Below are positions 13,801-27,000 of a stretch of DNA of 64,000 nt, in pieces. The notes beneath the pieces are model-generated. The model was not told the DNA's origin. It was given only the letters and a program-made list of their open reading frames with translations, and ran no database searches. The position numbers and the translations under genes were made by a program. The DNA lies in the NCBI GenBank assembly GCA_013397845.1, contig VZTG01006037.1, positions 458,844 to 522,843 on the forward strand, read 5' to 3'. The first letter of the stretch is position 1. Each line of letters begins with the position of its first letter. Source of the DNA: Melanocharis versteri (lineage: Eukaryota > Chordata > Aves > Passeriformes > Melanocharitidae).

Positions 13801-16800
13801 AGCAGCAGCAGCCGGCACTTTCTACTCCCCCTTTTTCTCAGAAGACTTTGAAATGAGCATCGTATTTGCCTCTGCTCAGATTACTTTCCAAGGTAAAATA
13901 TGCAAATAGCCTAGAATTAATCTGCACAGGGATGTGTATGTCTTTTCTTTCAAAGGTATCAGTCTACTCAGCTTGCAAACACTCCATTTCCAGCTGTCAA
14001 TTCTGAAGAATTAAAATCAACAGCCTTTACTATTTATTGTTCTCTATACCTACTAATAGCCTCTTAATTGTGTTTTGGGTAGGGTATTTTTAGAGGGAAT
14101 CATTAAGTTTTCATATTCTGGCAGACTAGAGAATTAATGAGAGGCTCTTAATTTAGCCATAAACAACTAACTTTATTTAAAACATTCCATTTCCTGCTAT
14201 TCACTTTATTGCTCTAATCTTCATGTCCTGTCCTGACATGCTGCTGCTTCTGGCTGTGAGATACTTCCTGTATCTCCCTCTGGGTATCATGGTCCACCCC
14301 ATGCTGCTGCTCCCTGGATCTCGAGAGGAGCAGGGAGTCAGCCTGGGGGGCAGCGCTGAGGATGCCAGCAGTGGAATGTTGCTGTGTTATTTGCTGTCTG
14401 GCCTTATTGCCTCACTCTGCTTTAGCCCTTTGCTTCCCCCAGTGACTCCCCTTTTTTTGCTGGGGCACCCTGGGGTATCCAAACACGTTGTTGTGTCAGC
14501 AGCAGACGGGTTTCAGCCCATGCCAGTGGCTGCAAGGAGACTCAGGTGCATTTGGGATCAAACAGCCCTGCAGGTGCCCTACAGATATTAAACGACTTCT
14601 GCACACAGACAGAAGCTCAAGACATCAACATGAGGTTTTCTACCAAATAATCAGGGTGTCTCAGCCCTGCTTTGGTCCCAGACCAGTTTTAGATTATACT
14701 GCCTTAGAGTGGCCTGTTTAAGTCCTAACATGCAAGAGATAAAGAAAGAATAGAGCTGGATACACACGTTCAAAATGTTGTCAGCTAAGCCTTGAGGACA
14801 AGCAAAATTCATCTGATGGTGCCCTATCTTGGGTCCCTGCTCTAGGATTGACTCCTTCCCTTCTCACCTCCTCCTCCAAACTCTCCCAAATGGATTGTCC
14901 AGATTATTTTTTCAATCTTGTATTTTATTTTAAATTAGTCAGTATCTCCATCACTAAATGTAGCTTCTAATTTTCTTCTTCTAATCCCTCCTGCTATAGA
15001 GTTTTTCCATGCTAAAAGGAAAAAAAACCAAAACCAACCAAAGACAAAACCTCAAAACAACTGAAGTAATTTTCTAGAGGCTGCAGAGTAGCTGCTTTCC
15101 TGTCCTATGCCATTTTCCTGGGATTTTCTTTATTTATAAGCAGACCAGAAGGTGCCAATTGACAGAAATAAAACATCCTCAAGGGACCTGATACCAGCTT
15201 GTTCTTGCAGAGATCCATTGCTCTGATGAGAGCTGTAAGACATTTTTTGAAGGACCAAGCTCTTCATGACTCTGTTGGTTCAAGAACTACACTTTCTCTC
15301 ATCAGGTGGAGAGAAAGGTTTGAGAGCAGAGGCCACACTTTGTACTTCACTTTTTCTGTTATGTTCGGTGTTTATTCCCTTCCTTCAGAGCACAGAAATC
15401 AGGCAGGGGACTGCTATGAAGAATGCAGATGAGAACTGCCTGCTCTGTCCCTTCAGGCTTGCTTTATTCCTTTCCAGATAAATGTTGTCAGCTGCAACCA
15501 TGCTCAGTAGAAGAGAGAAGTGCTCGGTCAAGAGTAGAAGAGACAAGCAAGGACCTCTCAGGAGATCACTAACCTATTTTCCTGTAGTAAGGAGCAGCTA
15601 AGATAAAACTTCTTGCCTTTACACCACTTACTTATAACAAAAATAAAATATTAAAATATTAATTTAGTACTAGATGTAAGAGCTGGACTGAGGTCTCAAG
15701 AGAATAAGGAACTGCCTTACCCCAAACACCAACGTGATCTAGTAAAATATGGAGAAATCCCCATTTCAGTGCTTCCTCAGGGTTGTCAGTCCTGTCCTGA
15801 GCTGACCTCTGCTGAGTTCCCCCGTCTTCACAGCACTGCTGATCCTCAGCCTGTGAAGGAATACCACACCACTGATTAATTAAGCCAGTTCCTCACACAG
15901 CAGCTGGTGGGATCTCATTCCTGCTGGCACACCTGTGTCCATGCTAGGTTCTGGCTGACATTTGGATAGCAGAAAGAGCATGTGATTTTTTTTTCACGTC
16001 CTTAACTGATGATGCTAGACTGGCAAAACACGGCCACCAGGGACTACCTGCTACCACTCATCTATGCTCAAATGCCATTGCCATCCACCTGTTCTGGTTC
16101 TTGCATGCCTGAGGTGCTGAGACGGAGCCACTTGCCCACACTCCCACACAAACCAGGAGAAAGCTGAAATTTCATTTTTTAAGCACATGGCAGGATCTGA
16201 ACAAAAAAAAAGAGCTTAAAAACCATTGGTTTGGATCATCCCATCAACACACAGTAAAGTTAAGTCAGACAGATGAAAAATCAGGAGGAATTGCAAAACT
16301 GCACCTCTAGGCAACATCTGGAGATGCAATTCAGAGGCAGGGTGGACGATTGTGTTTAAAACTGATTATTTCCCTCACACACCACATTTATAACTCCCAT
16401 AGTGTTTTCTAAGAATAAAGCAGTTGTAGATAAGAAAATCCTTGGGTAAGACCTTGCCTCCCTGCTGGATTTCCACATGGGAACTGCAAACCCAGTGTTC
16501 CCAGAGTAGGCTGGAGAAGTTCACCTCACCACGTAGGCATTGCAGGGGAAGGTGTCCCATTGCCTCTATGGAACGTTTCAGTGAGGGGAAAAGGGTGTAT
16601 TGGGAAGTTCAGTCAGATGCTGGGAGACAGATACAGAAAACCAGAATGACCCTGTCTCGAGGGCTGAAGCAAAGTGGAGAGGGATCAAAACATCCTGGTG
16701 TGTTTTTCTAGAGGAGGAATGAGTCAGTTTTCATAGGTGCCATGACAACTGCGACATCCAAAAACAGACCAAAATGCGAAGAAGGATGGAAATTTTTAAT

Positions 16801-16989
16801 GTTAAGAAGACCTGGGTTCTAATGGTTGTTGTAAAAAAAGTATTTCAGAAAGCATAAACCTGCTTACCTCAGGATTCGGACTGTCATGAGGATGACACCT
16901 TCTGAGGAGAACATGCTTTCTCACATCAGAGGGGCTGCAACTCTTCTCACATGGGTGGGGCGGTGCCAAACCCTCAGCTGGTTGTGCCT
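4801..16989. other. Non-coding sequence, no gene recognised
   Basis: About 12 kb without an identifiable gene. Reading frames are short and their translations show no domains. Several AT-rich blocks look like candidate conserved non-coding elements (about 7,730-7,880, 12,940-13,260 and 13,850-14,220). An A/C-rich low-complexity stretch occurs near 15,018-15,060. The region is CpG-poor, as expected for bulk methylated vertebrate DNA. Confidence 0.55.
13850..14220. promoter_or_regulatory. Candidate conserved non-coding element (AT-rich, POU and homeodomain motifs)
   Basis: The block holds a perfect octamer motif ATGCAAAT at 13,900-13,907, an ATTAATGA at about 14,133-14,140 and further ATTA/TTAAT cores. 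It lacks simple repeats and CpGs. Motif clusters of this kind are common in vertebrate developmental enhancers. Conservation itself cannot be seen from one sequence, so the assignment is inference from composition and motif content only. It could equally be ordinary AT-rich DNA. Confidence 0.2.
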
Positions 16990-17180
16990 CCCGTGACAGC
17001 TGTCCCTCCTGCAGCCGTGCCATCCCCACATCAGCCACCCGTGACAGCTGTCCCTCCTGCAGCCGTGCCACCCCCACGTGAGCCACCCGTGACAGCTGTC
17101 CCTCCTGCAGCCGTGCCATCCCCACATCAGCCACCCGTGGCAGCTGTCCCTCCTGCAGCCGTGCCATCCCACGTGAGCCA
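16990..17180. repeat. 48-bp minisatellite, four units
   Basis: Units begin with cccgtgacagctgtccctcc at 16,990, 17,038, 17,086 and 17,134, an exact 48-bp spacing. The units differ by a few substitutions: 'atccccacatcag' alternates with 'acccccacgtgag', and one gtgacag has become gtggcag. Because 48 is a multiple of three, reading frames through it encode 16-residue repeats: a proline/alanine/valine-rich one on the plus strand and an MARLQEGQL-like one on the minus strand. No splice context or homology supports translation. The alternation of two variants suggests a 96-bp higher-order step before the last unit. Confidence 0.9.
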
Positions 17181-18547
17181 CGCCAAACCTGTCTGCATCA
17201 ACAACACCCTGACGAGGCTGTCCTCCCTTGTCCTCATGTGATGCCACAACACAACCCGCTTTCAATGATATTCCAAATCAGCTGCCAGCTCCTCCTGGTG
17301 TCCCTGGAAGTCTGGCTGATGTGGAGGTCAATGTAAAGCTGCTACCTGAGAAAGACAAAATTAGGAAATTTGTATTCCCTGCTCTGCCTTTCCCCCCACT
17401 GCTTTAATCAAGCTGGTTTTCATGGGGTTTCAAGCAGGCATTTAGGGACCATGTTACAGACACTCAGAAAGAGAAGAGTAAAGGTCCCATGGCCCCTCCT
17501 GGCATTGCTGGCTAACAGGCTTTCCTCAAGGTGAGGAGAATAGGGCAATCTATTTAAATTCAGGTAATAAAAAACCACATTCATCCTCTATCCATCTATT
17601 CTTGCAACCTTTAAGATGAATAATAAATAAAAACCAAAGGAAGACTTGGTATGCTTTTCTAGAAAATGTTTCCCCTTCAGCTAATAGCAATATATCTTTA
17701 CACCTGCTCAGTCAATTTTTAATCAAAAGTAAAAATACCCTCTTTGACTTTTTGTTCAGAATATCAAAGGCAATTTTCAAAGGTCTTAATAACACTTAAG
17801 CACCTAGACTCGGCTGAAAATTTGTGTACATTACCTTCTGAATTGCTTCTATGTATGCCTCCAAAAATCTCATCATACATCCAGAGATAGATTGTGTGAT
17901 GCAGTGAATTAGTTGGATATAAGTAGGAATGTAATGTTAGTTCAGTGCTTCACCAGGGCTCATTTATCCTGTTTAGAAATATGCTTGTCTGCTTATCCAC
18001 CTAGTTAGGATGTGATATTACTCCCTGAAAATACACCCTGCAGGTAACAAGAAACACACAAAAAGCAATTTCACTGTAATTGATTCCTTTGTCAAAATGA
18101 TATAAAAACAAAGTAACTTCATAAACATCTATAGAGCAAATCCACACTTCGTCACCAAGATAAGCATTAGATCTCTTGAGTTATTGAAGATTTATGTTAA
18201 TGTATATGAAAAATAAGAATCCAAAGACCAGGATATGTGTCTGGTCTTTTCACAAAAACAGAGAGATGATGCACATACAGACATTACATCTCACGTTAAT
18301 CACTAAAGGTATAGCTGTGAGCAATGTATTGTTCCACGGGGGAGCAAGTACCTATATTCCATCACAAAGATCCTCCAGTAATGATGTTTCATGTGCTGGG
18401 AGTCCACCTCACATCAAAGGTAATCATGACAGCACAGCTGAATGCATCTTCTCCATCATGCATGAACACTGGTGACATGACCTTCCTCAGGAGCTGCGGT
18501 TCTGGAAGGTGAAAAATGTCCTGGAAGATTCTTTCAGCTCTGCTGTA

Positions 18548-18647
18548 GGGGTTTTGTTTTGTTTTTGGTTTGGTTTTGGTTTGTTTGTTTGTGTTTTCGT
18601 TTGTTTTGGTTTTTTGTTTTTTTTTGGTTTTTTTGGTGTTTTTTTTT
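18548..18647. repeat. T/G-only low-complexity tract
   Basis: About 100 bases consist solely of T and G with one C at 18,598, in irregular TTTTG, TTTGG and TTTGTTTG patterns ending in a longer T run. The complementary strand is A/C-only. It does not form a regular microsatellite. It may be a decayed A-rich retroposon tail on the minus strand, but no element body is recognisable next to it. Confidence 0.85.
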
Positions 18648-21600
18648 AAATTTTAAGATCCAGTCCCTTAAATGTGGATCAGTGATCTCCTATCTAGCTT
18701 TATCCACAGTAGCATCCTCAGTATAACCAATAACCCAGTTGAGTAAATGATTCCCAGTAGCAACAAAATGTTGCAAGTTTCCTTTTTTTTTGAGGCAAAT
18801 TGTTTGTTTGACTTTTTTAACAGAAGAGACTTAGAATTGACCACATATTCTGCTCAATCAGATTTTGCTCTCAGAAGCTCTTTCTTTCGTCATTCATATT
18901 TATCAAGAGGTCTTTCTTTAATTCCTTGAATAGACCTTAGGAGAGCATTTTGATTCCTTTGTTTGTGCTTTTACTCGTTAGGCCCCTGGTACACAACAGC
19001 CATCCTGGTTTCACCAAACAAGTAAACCAGAACTTGTCAGAGCTTGGGGTTTAGGAGTTTTCTAGCAAGTCGCCTACAACTCTAAACCAGCTCCTGGTAA
19101 CTTTCATTTTGATCACTCTGCATGAGAAGTTTCCAAATTCTGTACATCTGTAAACTCCTACAAATGTTCAGATGGAAATGTGGCCCCCTGGGGCCACAAA
19201 TTTGAGTCTACAGATGGGAAGCTTTTGTTTTTCCAAGTTATTTTCCATGGGCTTGTAAAACCTAATCTTTAGATCGACAGGGTTCCATGGACCACAGCTT
19301 GAAAATCTCCAAAGTAATTCACATAAAGGTTACTCTCTCCTGACATGCAGGAACAGGTGCTGCTCTGCAGAAGAAGTAAATTACATTCTTACTGTAAAAC
19401 TGCACAAATGATACACAGGATCACAAAAATGTACAGGTCCACAGATCCACAGAAAAGACAACAGAGATCAAATTTGTGCTGGCTAAAAGACTAATGTTTC
19501 AGCCTTGCAGTTATTCCTGCAGGAAACCGAAGGTTCAGGATTCCCTTGGCATCTTCATGGCATCACAGTATGGAGTGCTCAGAGAGGAAGAGGTTATTTC
19601 CCTGAAGGAGTATTCACATAGGAATATTTTTACAAATATATCTTCCATGCAGTGAAAATTTAGGAATGCCTAGAAATGGCTCAAAGGGAAATTAAATAGG
19701 AAATTCCAAAGGGAAAATGTTCCTCCTCCACTAAAAATTTTGAATTTCAACTATTTAAAATGTCTTATTTTGACTGTCTGTAGCGTTGCTTGGAAATAGA
19801 GATTTCCATCAAACTATCAAGAAACACACTCCTTAGAATTGTAAAATTTCAGAAATCATGAAATATGGGAAAGAAAAAAACCAAACAAACATACAAAGCC
19901 TGTTGTCCCATCCTGCATGCCACAGATGAGCCATATGGCCTTCTTTGGGGAAAGGTAATAAACCTGTGTTGTCCAAAAGCACACCTGAAACCAGCAGAAA
20001 TTCCCTTTCTCAGAAGGCAATAGCACCAGCGTCACCTTCTGCTTGGATTGTCTGGGTTCTAACCCAGAGCTCAGAAAACCATCAGCTGGGTGACACGGGT
20101 TAAACCACTTTACACCACAGCTCCCCACCCCAGTCTGCCAGCACTTCCCAGCCTTTCCAGGAAGGTGTGGGAAGGATGAACACAGGGGAACTTTTGAGGT
20201 CCTTTGAGCCTACATTTAATAGGATGATGCAAGTTAGATTTATAGATGAGCCCAGTTTCTCCAAAATACCATGGCATATATTCTGCATCCTCACATTTTC
20301 CTCTCTCTTGCACTCCTTCACAGCCTAACCCCACACTTAACCACATCCTGCCTCCCAAGAACAGGTCTTCCCATAAGGACTCAAGCCTAGATTGGGAAGG
20401 TTCTTGTGGCTTCTTAAAGAGCGCTCACAGTTTTGGAATTTTCCCATTAATTGCTCAGTCGGTGTCCGATCTCTGAAGGAAAGCATGTCCAAGACATGAA
20501 TGACATATTTAGCAGCTCTGCAAGCTTTCCCTCTTTTCCTCCATCCCTGCTCATTATTTGGAACACATCGCTTGTTCCCTTTCAGAATTAACCTGTGTTA
20601 ATCTGTCGGTCATCTCCCACCCTGTGTTCTATCTCCTTCCCAACATTTCCTTTAATCAATATTCCCTCCAGACACACTAAGTGCAGTTCTTTTTATAAAC
20701 GAATCTTCTCTCACCCAGGAGATCTGACATTCAGACAAACTAAACGTCCCTCTTCATCTAAATAATTTAAGGGATCTGCATCCCTTATCAAAGACTAATA
20801 TATCAGGCACTGCCAACAAGGCACCTTCATTGTTCTTCAGTGCACATTTAAAGTACATTCCCTGCTTGGCAAAAGCGCTCTGTCAAGGGACACAGTGAAT
20901 CAAAAATCTCTTCACAGAGTTGTTGTGCCATAAAAAACACCAGCACAAATCTCCCAACAGAAACAGTTGTTGTAATCACCTGCCCCAATGTGCAGCCCAG
21001 CAAAAAGGGAAAATCACCCAAAATAGCCATGACCAGACACTGTCTCATAACTGAGCTCATGTAAAACTTCCAAGACTTAAGGCTCCCCTCATCTTCAGAT
21101 AAATTTTGAATTAGCCTCCCTGATGAGCTTATATTTTCCATTTGACCAGGAATTTATGTCTTCAGCTTCCAGTCACCAAATATTGTATCTGTTCAGATAG
21201 TGATGCCTTTGTTCTCAAAAAATCTCTTTCCCATTTGAACTCTGAGAACATCACCTCTGACCTCTTTTTTCAAAAAGTTTAAGCCTGAGGCAGGTTTCTC
21301 CTCGCTTGTATTTCTGCACAAGCTGTCTTTGGAATAGTGTTTCTAAATGCTGGATATCAGAGCGAGAACAAACTCCACCTACACAGATACACCCCGCAGG
21401 GCTTTTCTGATGTCCTTCCCACTCTCCTGCAAATGTGACCTCCAGGGCACAGCCTTTTGATCCTCTGTCCTTTCTCTGGTTGTGGATGGACACCAGCTCT
21501 GCACGACTGCTGCTGTCAGAGGAAGTCGAGATCTGCAACAGCTTCTGAGGACAAACTTTGAGGCTGGTCCATTGAGGATAAGAAAAAGAAGCCAGAACTT

Positions 21601-22319
21601 ATGACACAGAGAGCAGAGTTTAGATCCAAACTTTTCAGCCTGGACTGATGTCCATGACCTCTTTTTTTAAGACAAGACCTTCAGGAAGGAGAAGCCATTA
21701 GTGGTGATCAGAGCTGTTTACTGTACACAGCGCTACAAGTGAAGAAAAATGAAATATCTCCTTTCAGATGCTGGTACCCAGGGTAATACCTCTTACTTAT
21801 AAAAACAACTTACAAGGTGCTAGGAAAATCTTCCTGTCTCCTCATCATTCCCCCTGCCTGGGTACACCACATTCACTGTAATAGTATTGAAAAAGATAAC
21901 CACAAAACATTATCCTGTCTTTAACAACAACAAATGTAAGTGCTGAGGAAGGTAGTCAGTACCAATCACTTTAGAAGAAACATTAATGGAATGAACTGCA
22001 CAGAAAGAAAGTTGCTTCTTCATACATTTGCTGAAGCCCTGAAGCAAAAGGGTATCTTTTTTTCCAGAACTACAGGGCTGAAACAAAGTACTTTCCAGAG
22101 ACAGAACAGCTGAACCAGAAGAATGAGAAAATTTTATGGCATCTTCAGCTCCCACAGCCAACCTGCCCCACCTGAGGCCTTTCACTTCATAATTCTTCAA
22201 CTGAAACTGAAGTGCTCTCAGTCAATGTCATGGAAACAGAGACAGGAGAACAAGTGCCCCCACAGGATGAAACTTGCATCCTTCTCTTTGCCATGAAGAG
22301 GGGCCAGGGAGTGCCTGAT

Positions 22320-22680
22320 GATCCCAACATGTGGAAACGTGGCTTTTGATTAAATTACCTGCTATTAATTGAGAGGGAGACTTTCCATCATGACCAGGCA
22401 GTGCAAGGACTGTATTACTAATTTCAATCCTTTAATGTTAATGAAAGAGAACTGTTGCTGTCTAAACTAATAAGGGATTTTTTCCCTGCGTCATTTATAT
22501 AGTAGAAGGAATTGTAAAATAGCTTCGTGATAGATAACTGTGCTGCTGGAGTTTCCTTAGTTTGTCATTTCATACAAAAGGATCTCAGCCACCATAAAAT
22601 TAAATTTCTCCACATTGCAACTGTTCAGCAATGAGACAAACCAAATTCTCTGCTAATTGAATGCAGTGAGCTACTTATAT
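22320..22680. promoter_or_regulatory. Candidate conserved non-coding element (homeodomain-type cores)
   Basis: AT-rich unique sequence with several TAAT/ATTA cores, for example TATTAATT at 22,363-22,370 and GCTAATTGAA near 22,651. It has no CpGs except isolated ones and no repeats. The density of such cores resembles vertebrate developmental enhancers. Conservation is not visible from a single sequence, so this is an inference of low confidence. Confidence 0.2.
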
Positions 22681-24011
22681 ATTCACAGCGAGCTGGTGCT
22701 TTCAGCACCATTGCGCTCTGACTCTGCAGGAGCCTTCCCGGCAGCAGCATTGAGCCAGCAGACCTGGTGTGGAGCTGGCACAGCCACCAAGTCACCCACA
22801 GAGCCTTTAGCATTGGCTGGGAGCCCAAGATGCCACCTTGGTCTTGGTAGGGGCGTGGGTTTCCTTTCCTTCCTTGAGAAGTCCCAACCTGTTCTCTTGG
22901 GAATGTTTTCTGGAGACTGCTCTCCTTGCTTTGCAGAAACAGGGCCAGATGGCCTAAGACACCCCCTGATTCCTCCAGCTCACCACTGGCTGAAAGTTAC
23001 TTTTTGCTAGCTCATTATCCTCCTGAACTTCAGAGCACGACTATTCAGAAACCTCTAACTTGCAGGTTTCTAAACACAATTCCTCAGTGCCTGGCACTAA
23101 ACAAAAAGAACGATTTAAGGTAGGACACACTTCATGAATGCCCGTGCTTTGCCTCCCTTGCTGCAGTGGCCATGCTCTCTGGAGTGATGTGAGCATTCCA
23201 CAGAGCGACATGATCGTCTCCCAACAGTAAAAGCAAAATACCCCCTTAAATGCCAAATCTCAGTCTCTCTCTCTACATACTTGATTAGATTTCTCCAGTG
23301 TTTGGCAGACTCTGATGTTAATCTCAGACACCCTTTCTTTAAAATCCTATCCCTCCCCTTGAGTTCTGTAACCTATGTTTGTCCAAGTTTCCTAGGCCTG
23401 TATTCCCTGGAGTTGTTGATGTAACACTTGGTCTCTGCGTCAGACCCAGTGAAATACCAGTGCTTTGGTCCTGTTTTATTCCAGGCTATCCTGCTTCGTT
23501 CACCAGTGAATTACCCTTGTACATGAGTCTTTCAAAAGGAGAAAATGTGACAGCTTTCATCTTTTCCATTATCTAAGAACTAGAAGGTAATAAACAGAAG
23601 AACAAGACATAAGAAATGAAGCCAGCTCGTAGACGTACAGGGGAATTTGCATCCTGCCAGCTGACAGGTAACCAGGGTCACACAACTGCATTCTGCAAAT
23701 CTATTTCATATTCACTGTTGTCAAATTTGCCACATCAGTCTAAGTTCCAAGACTTCTTAATAAGCCACTTACAGCCCCAGCTACTAGAATTATCCTGTTT
23801 AAAAATTTCCAGCTTTCATTTTCTGAAAGTACTTTTCTCATCTCCATGGTTGCACAGAGCAGCTTGAAGCAAGTATACATTGAACTCAAAATAACATATG
23901 TTTAAAAAAGCCTATTAATTTCAATCCTCTTATGATCTCTGAGTAATAGATTTGATATTTTTCAAAACTTACATTTGGACAGATTGGATGTTAAATATGT
24001 GTCTGTGAGTC

Positions 24012-24046
24012 TGTACATGCATGTGTACACGTACATGTGCACATGC
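24012..24046. other. Perfect alternating purine-pyrimidine tract (possible Z-DNA)
   Basis: All 35 bases alternate pyrimidine and purine without a break, mixing TG/CA with TA and one CG step (for example tgtacacgtaca). It contains the palindrome acatgcatgt. Such alternation is the sequence requirement for left-handed Z-DNA under negative supercoiling. The AT steps lower the propensity compared with pure (CA)n or (CG)n. Function is unknown. Confidence 0.8.
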
Positions 24047-27000
24047 CCATCTTTTCAGACACGATCTATCCAAAAGGACATAGATGAAAATGAAGAGAAA
24101 CCTAGCAGTGGTTTCAAGGATTAATTTGGGAAGGCACCCATCCCAGTTCTATATATTGCATTGTTAAGAATAGAAGCAATTCACAAATGCCTGAAAGCCC
24201 CAGAAAAACAGGCTGCTTAGAAAGTGTGGGCTGTCACAGACAAGCAGGGCAATTTCCAGTTGACTTACTGTGTGAGGAATCAAAAAGCAAGGGTTAAAGG
24301 CTGTCAGAGGCCAAAGCACGAGCTTTCTGTTCTTTAACAACTAACTTGGACAATACATTTGAGCTGAGTTTCTACAGGTACTAAGGTATCCAAGCTTTTT
24401 CTGATGTCAGATTCCCCTAAAAGACTAATATTGCTGGGGATCTACCCCTACTCTCCCTGTATCGAGAGAACAGGTACCAATATAATGCAGTTCCACTTCC
24501 CCTCCTGTTCCAGAAACTATCCTGCTGCTTGGTCAGAGGGTTGCCAGAAGGTGAATTGGATTCCTCAGAATGGAAAGCATGGGTCAGTTATTAATGATGA
24601 AATTAATTTTATGCACAGCATTTCAGGGAAGTGCATTCAGACGTTTTGCAGCCCTTCATATCAAGGTCAGTTTTATTCTCCACATACAATGGTGAGCTCT
24701 GCTGAGATCTATGTGAGCAGCCAGCAGGACTCTGCTCACACTGGCCATCCATTAATCCACTGATTAGTTTAGTCACTCACAACATTCTATTTCCACTTTA
24801 TACTTTCACCATTATCTTTTATACTTCCTGTATTCCAGGAGTATTATAGGGATCTTTTATTAACACATACACACAGGGATGAGATTTAATCTCTTTAATT
24901 TATTATCTATTGTATTCCTAGTAAACCTTTCTTTGCAATATCCAGGCAGCACCCTGATGGCAAATCACTGCTGAAAGACAATACAGAACTACAAAGTATT
25001 CCTTATTAAATGTTTTATTTTATTACCGAAACTCTTCTAATATCCTTAATATATTTTTCAAGCTGTTTTCATTTGGCGGTGAAATGGCTGATCCTTGAAA
25101 AGCTTTTGTCTTAGTGCTTAAACCACTTAAATCTGTATTCACTCCTAGGTACACAATTTCCCATGGTTTCCAATAACAGAGATTATTGACATTTTCACTG
25201 GTTGCTATGGAGAGGGTCACTGCACACATTTAGCAGCCTAGGAATTGAACATGTCCAAAGGCTCTCGTGAAGGATGGCTTGGTCTTGCAAAAGGGTTTTG
25301 AGCTTTGGCCAAGAGCTAATCTAGGATCTGTCATGGAGGGGACTGCATCTTCTAAAGTTAAGAAGAAGTGAATGAATCAAGGTCTTGTGGAGAAAGTCAC
25401 ACACTTCTTGAGCAGTGAAATCTCGGACACCAAAGCCAGTGGCGTCCTTGGCTCCAAGACCCCAGAGGGGGCTGTACTCCCTGCAAGCCTGGCTCAGTAC
25501 AAAGCTTTTCTCCAGGACACAAAGCAATGCCCAGGAGGGCGTCCAGCTGCACACAGCTTCACCACAACCTGAGCTGCCATGAGGTGTTACACTGCGCCTG
25601 CCCACAGATGCCTGTGCTGTGCAAATCCTCACGCCCAGTTCTGACAGAACCATCTCAGGAGCCCTCTGAAAACCAGAGCCAGAGCCAAGCTGCCAGCCTG
25701 TTTATTGAGGAGCTGTACCTCAGAGGGACTAAGAGAAATATCTGTTGGGAAAGACCTCACCAAACTAAGAGCAGCAGCTGGGCTCAGCGTGGTTTTTATC
25801 CCTTCTGGTACCCATTCTGACTGTCACTTTCCCACAATGCCATACATTACTGATGTATTTCTATAAAGCAAGCTGAAAAATACTGGCATTATTCTATGCA
25901 GTTCTTGGATTCTTTGGAATGGAATTGTCTTTCCAAACTGCCTACACCTTTTAGTTTGATGTAGCACCATTTAGCAGCCCTAAGGATTAACCACCTCACA
26001 AAGGAAACAAACCTCCATATAAATGTCTTTAGTTTTAATAAGATTTTTAGGCCAGGATTTTTTTTTTTTTGATGGCCAGTATTTATCATCTGATATGTGC
26101 ACTTCCAGACTAAGTTTCTCTAACTTCTTCAAGCTCCAGTTTTTGAGATGAACTGTTTACTTAATAGCCACCATCATAATTTCTACTAGGACTTCTTATA
26201 ATTCATATATTTAATTTTTAACTGGAAAAAAGTTATTAAATGTCTCTTATGAGACCTATGGGCAGACAAAAGTTCACAGGAGGTAAACCCAGGAGTCCTG
26301 AGTCTTGTTCTGTATCTTAAGCTCCAAGACCACAGCAGTCAAACCCAAGAGACTCATTTTGCCATCAGCCTCCCCATGGAGCTGGTGACTGTTCTAGGAT
26401 GCCACATTTTTAGCAAGCTTTCTTGCCAGCATGGCGTCTTCAAGGTTTCAGGAAGAAAGTTCAGGCCACACACTGAGTGAGGGGCTCATCCGTCCCCTCC
26501 CAAGGGTGTCTGTACAGTCCCTGCCTCCCTGCATGCCTCTGCTCAGAGCGAGGCAGAGCAAGGTGCAAGCTCTGTGCCTATGAAATTCAGCAACAAGACT
26601 CACTTTCAAGTGACACAACCAGTTCTGAAATGTCAGAACAACCCAGGAAATTAACTTTCAGATCAAGAATAGCTGCTGAGGGTGAACCCCTGCAAGGCTG
26701 AAGCGATGGCACTCAAGAGCAGGTCATATTCCAGAGACACAGTCAAGAGAGTTTCTCCTTTTCCCCTCCAAAGCTCACAGCCCACATGGCTCAGAGTACC
26801 AAGGAGCACTGAGGCACAGAAGGACTCCCCACTGCGAGCAACGAGCTGAAAGCCTTGATTTCTGACCTGTGCCTTTTCACCCCCACCTTCCTGTTCCCTT
26901 AGATGAGAATCCAAAAAAACATTCCTACCCAGAAGAGGGTTCACTGTAGAGACTGGGGAATGAAAAGAAGACATTTGGTTTTCCTGATTTCTAAATTCCA

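Noticed and set aside
16951..17241. Proline-rich 96-codon protein over the 48-bp repeat
   Set aside because: The frame is open because the repeat is stop-free and in phase. There is no splice, promoter or homology support.
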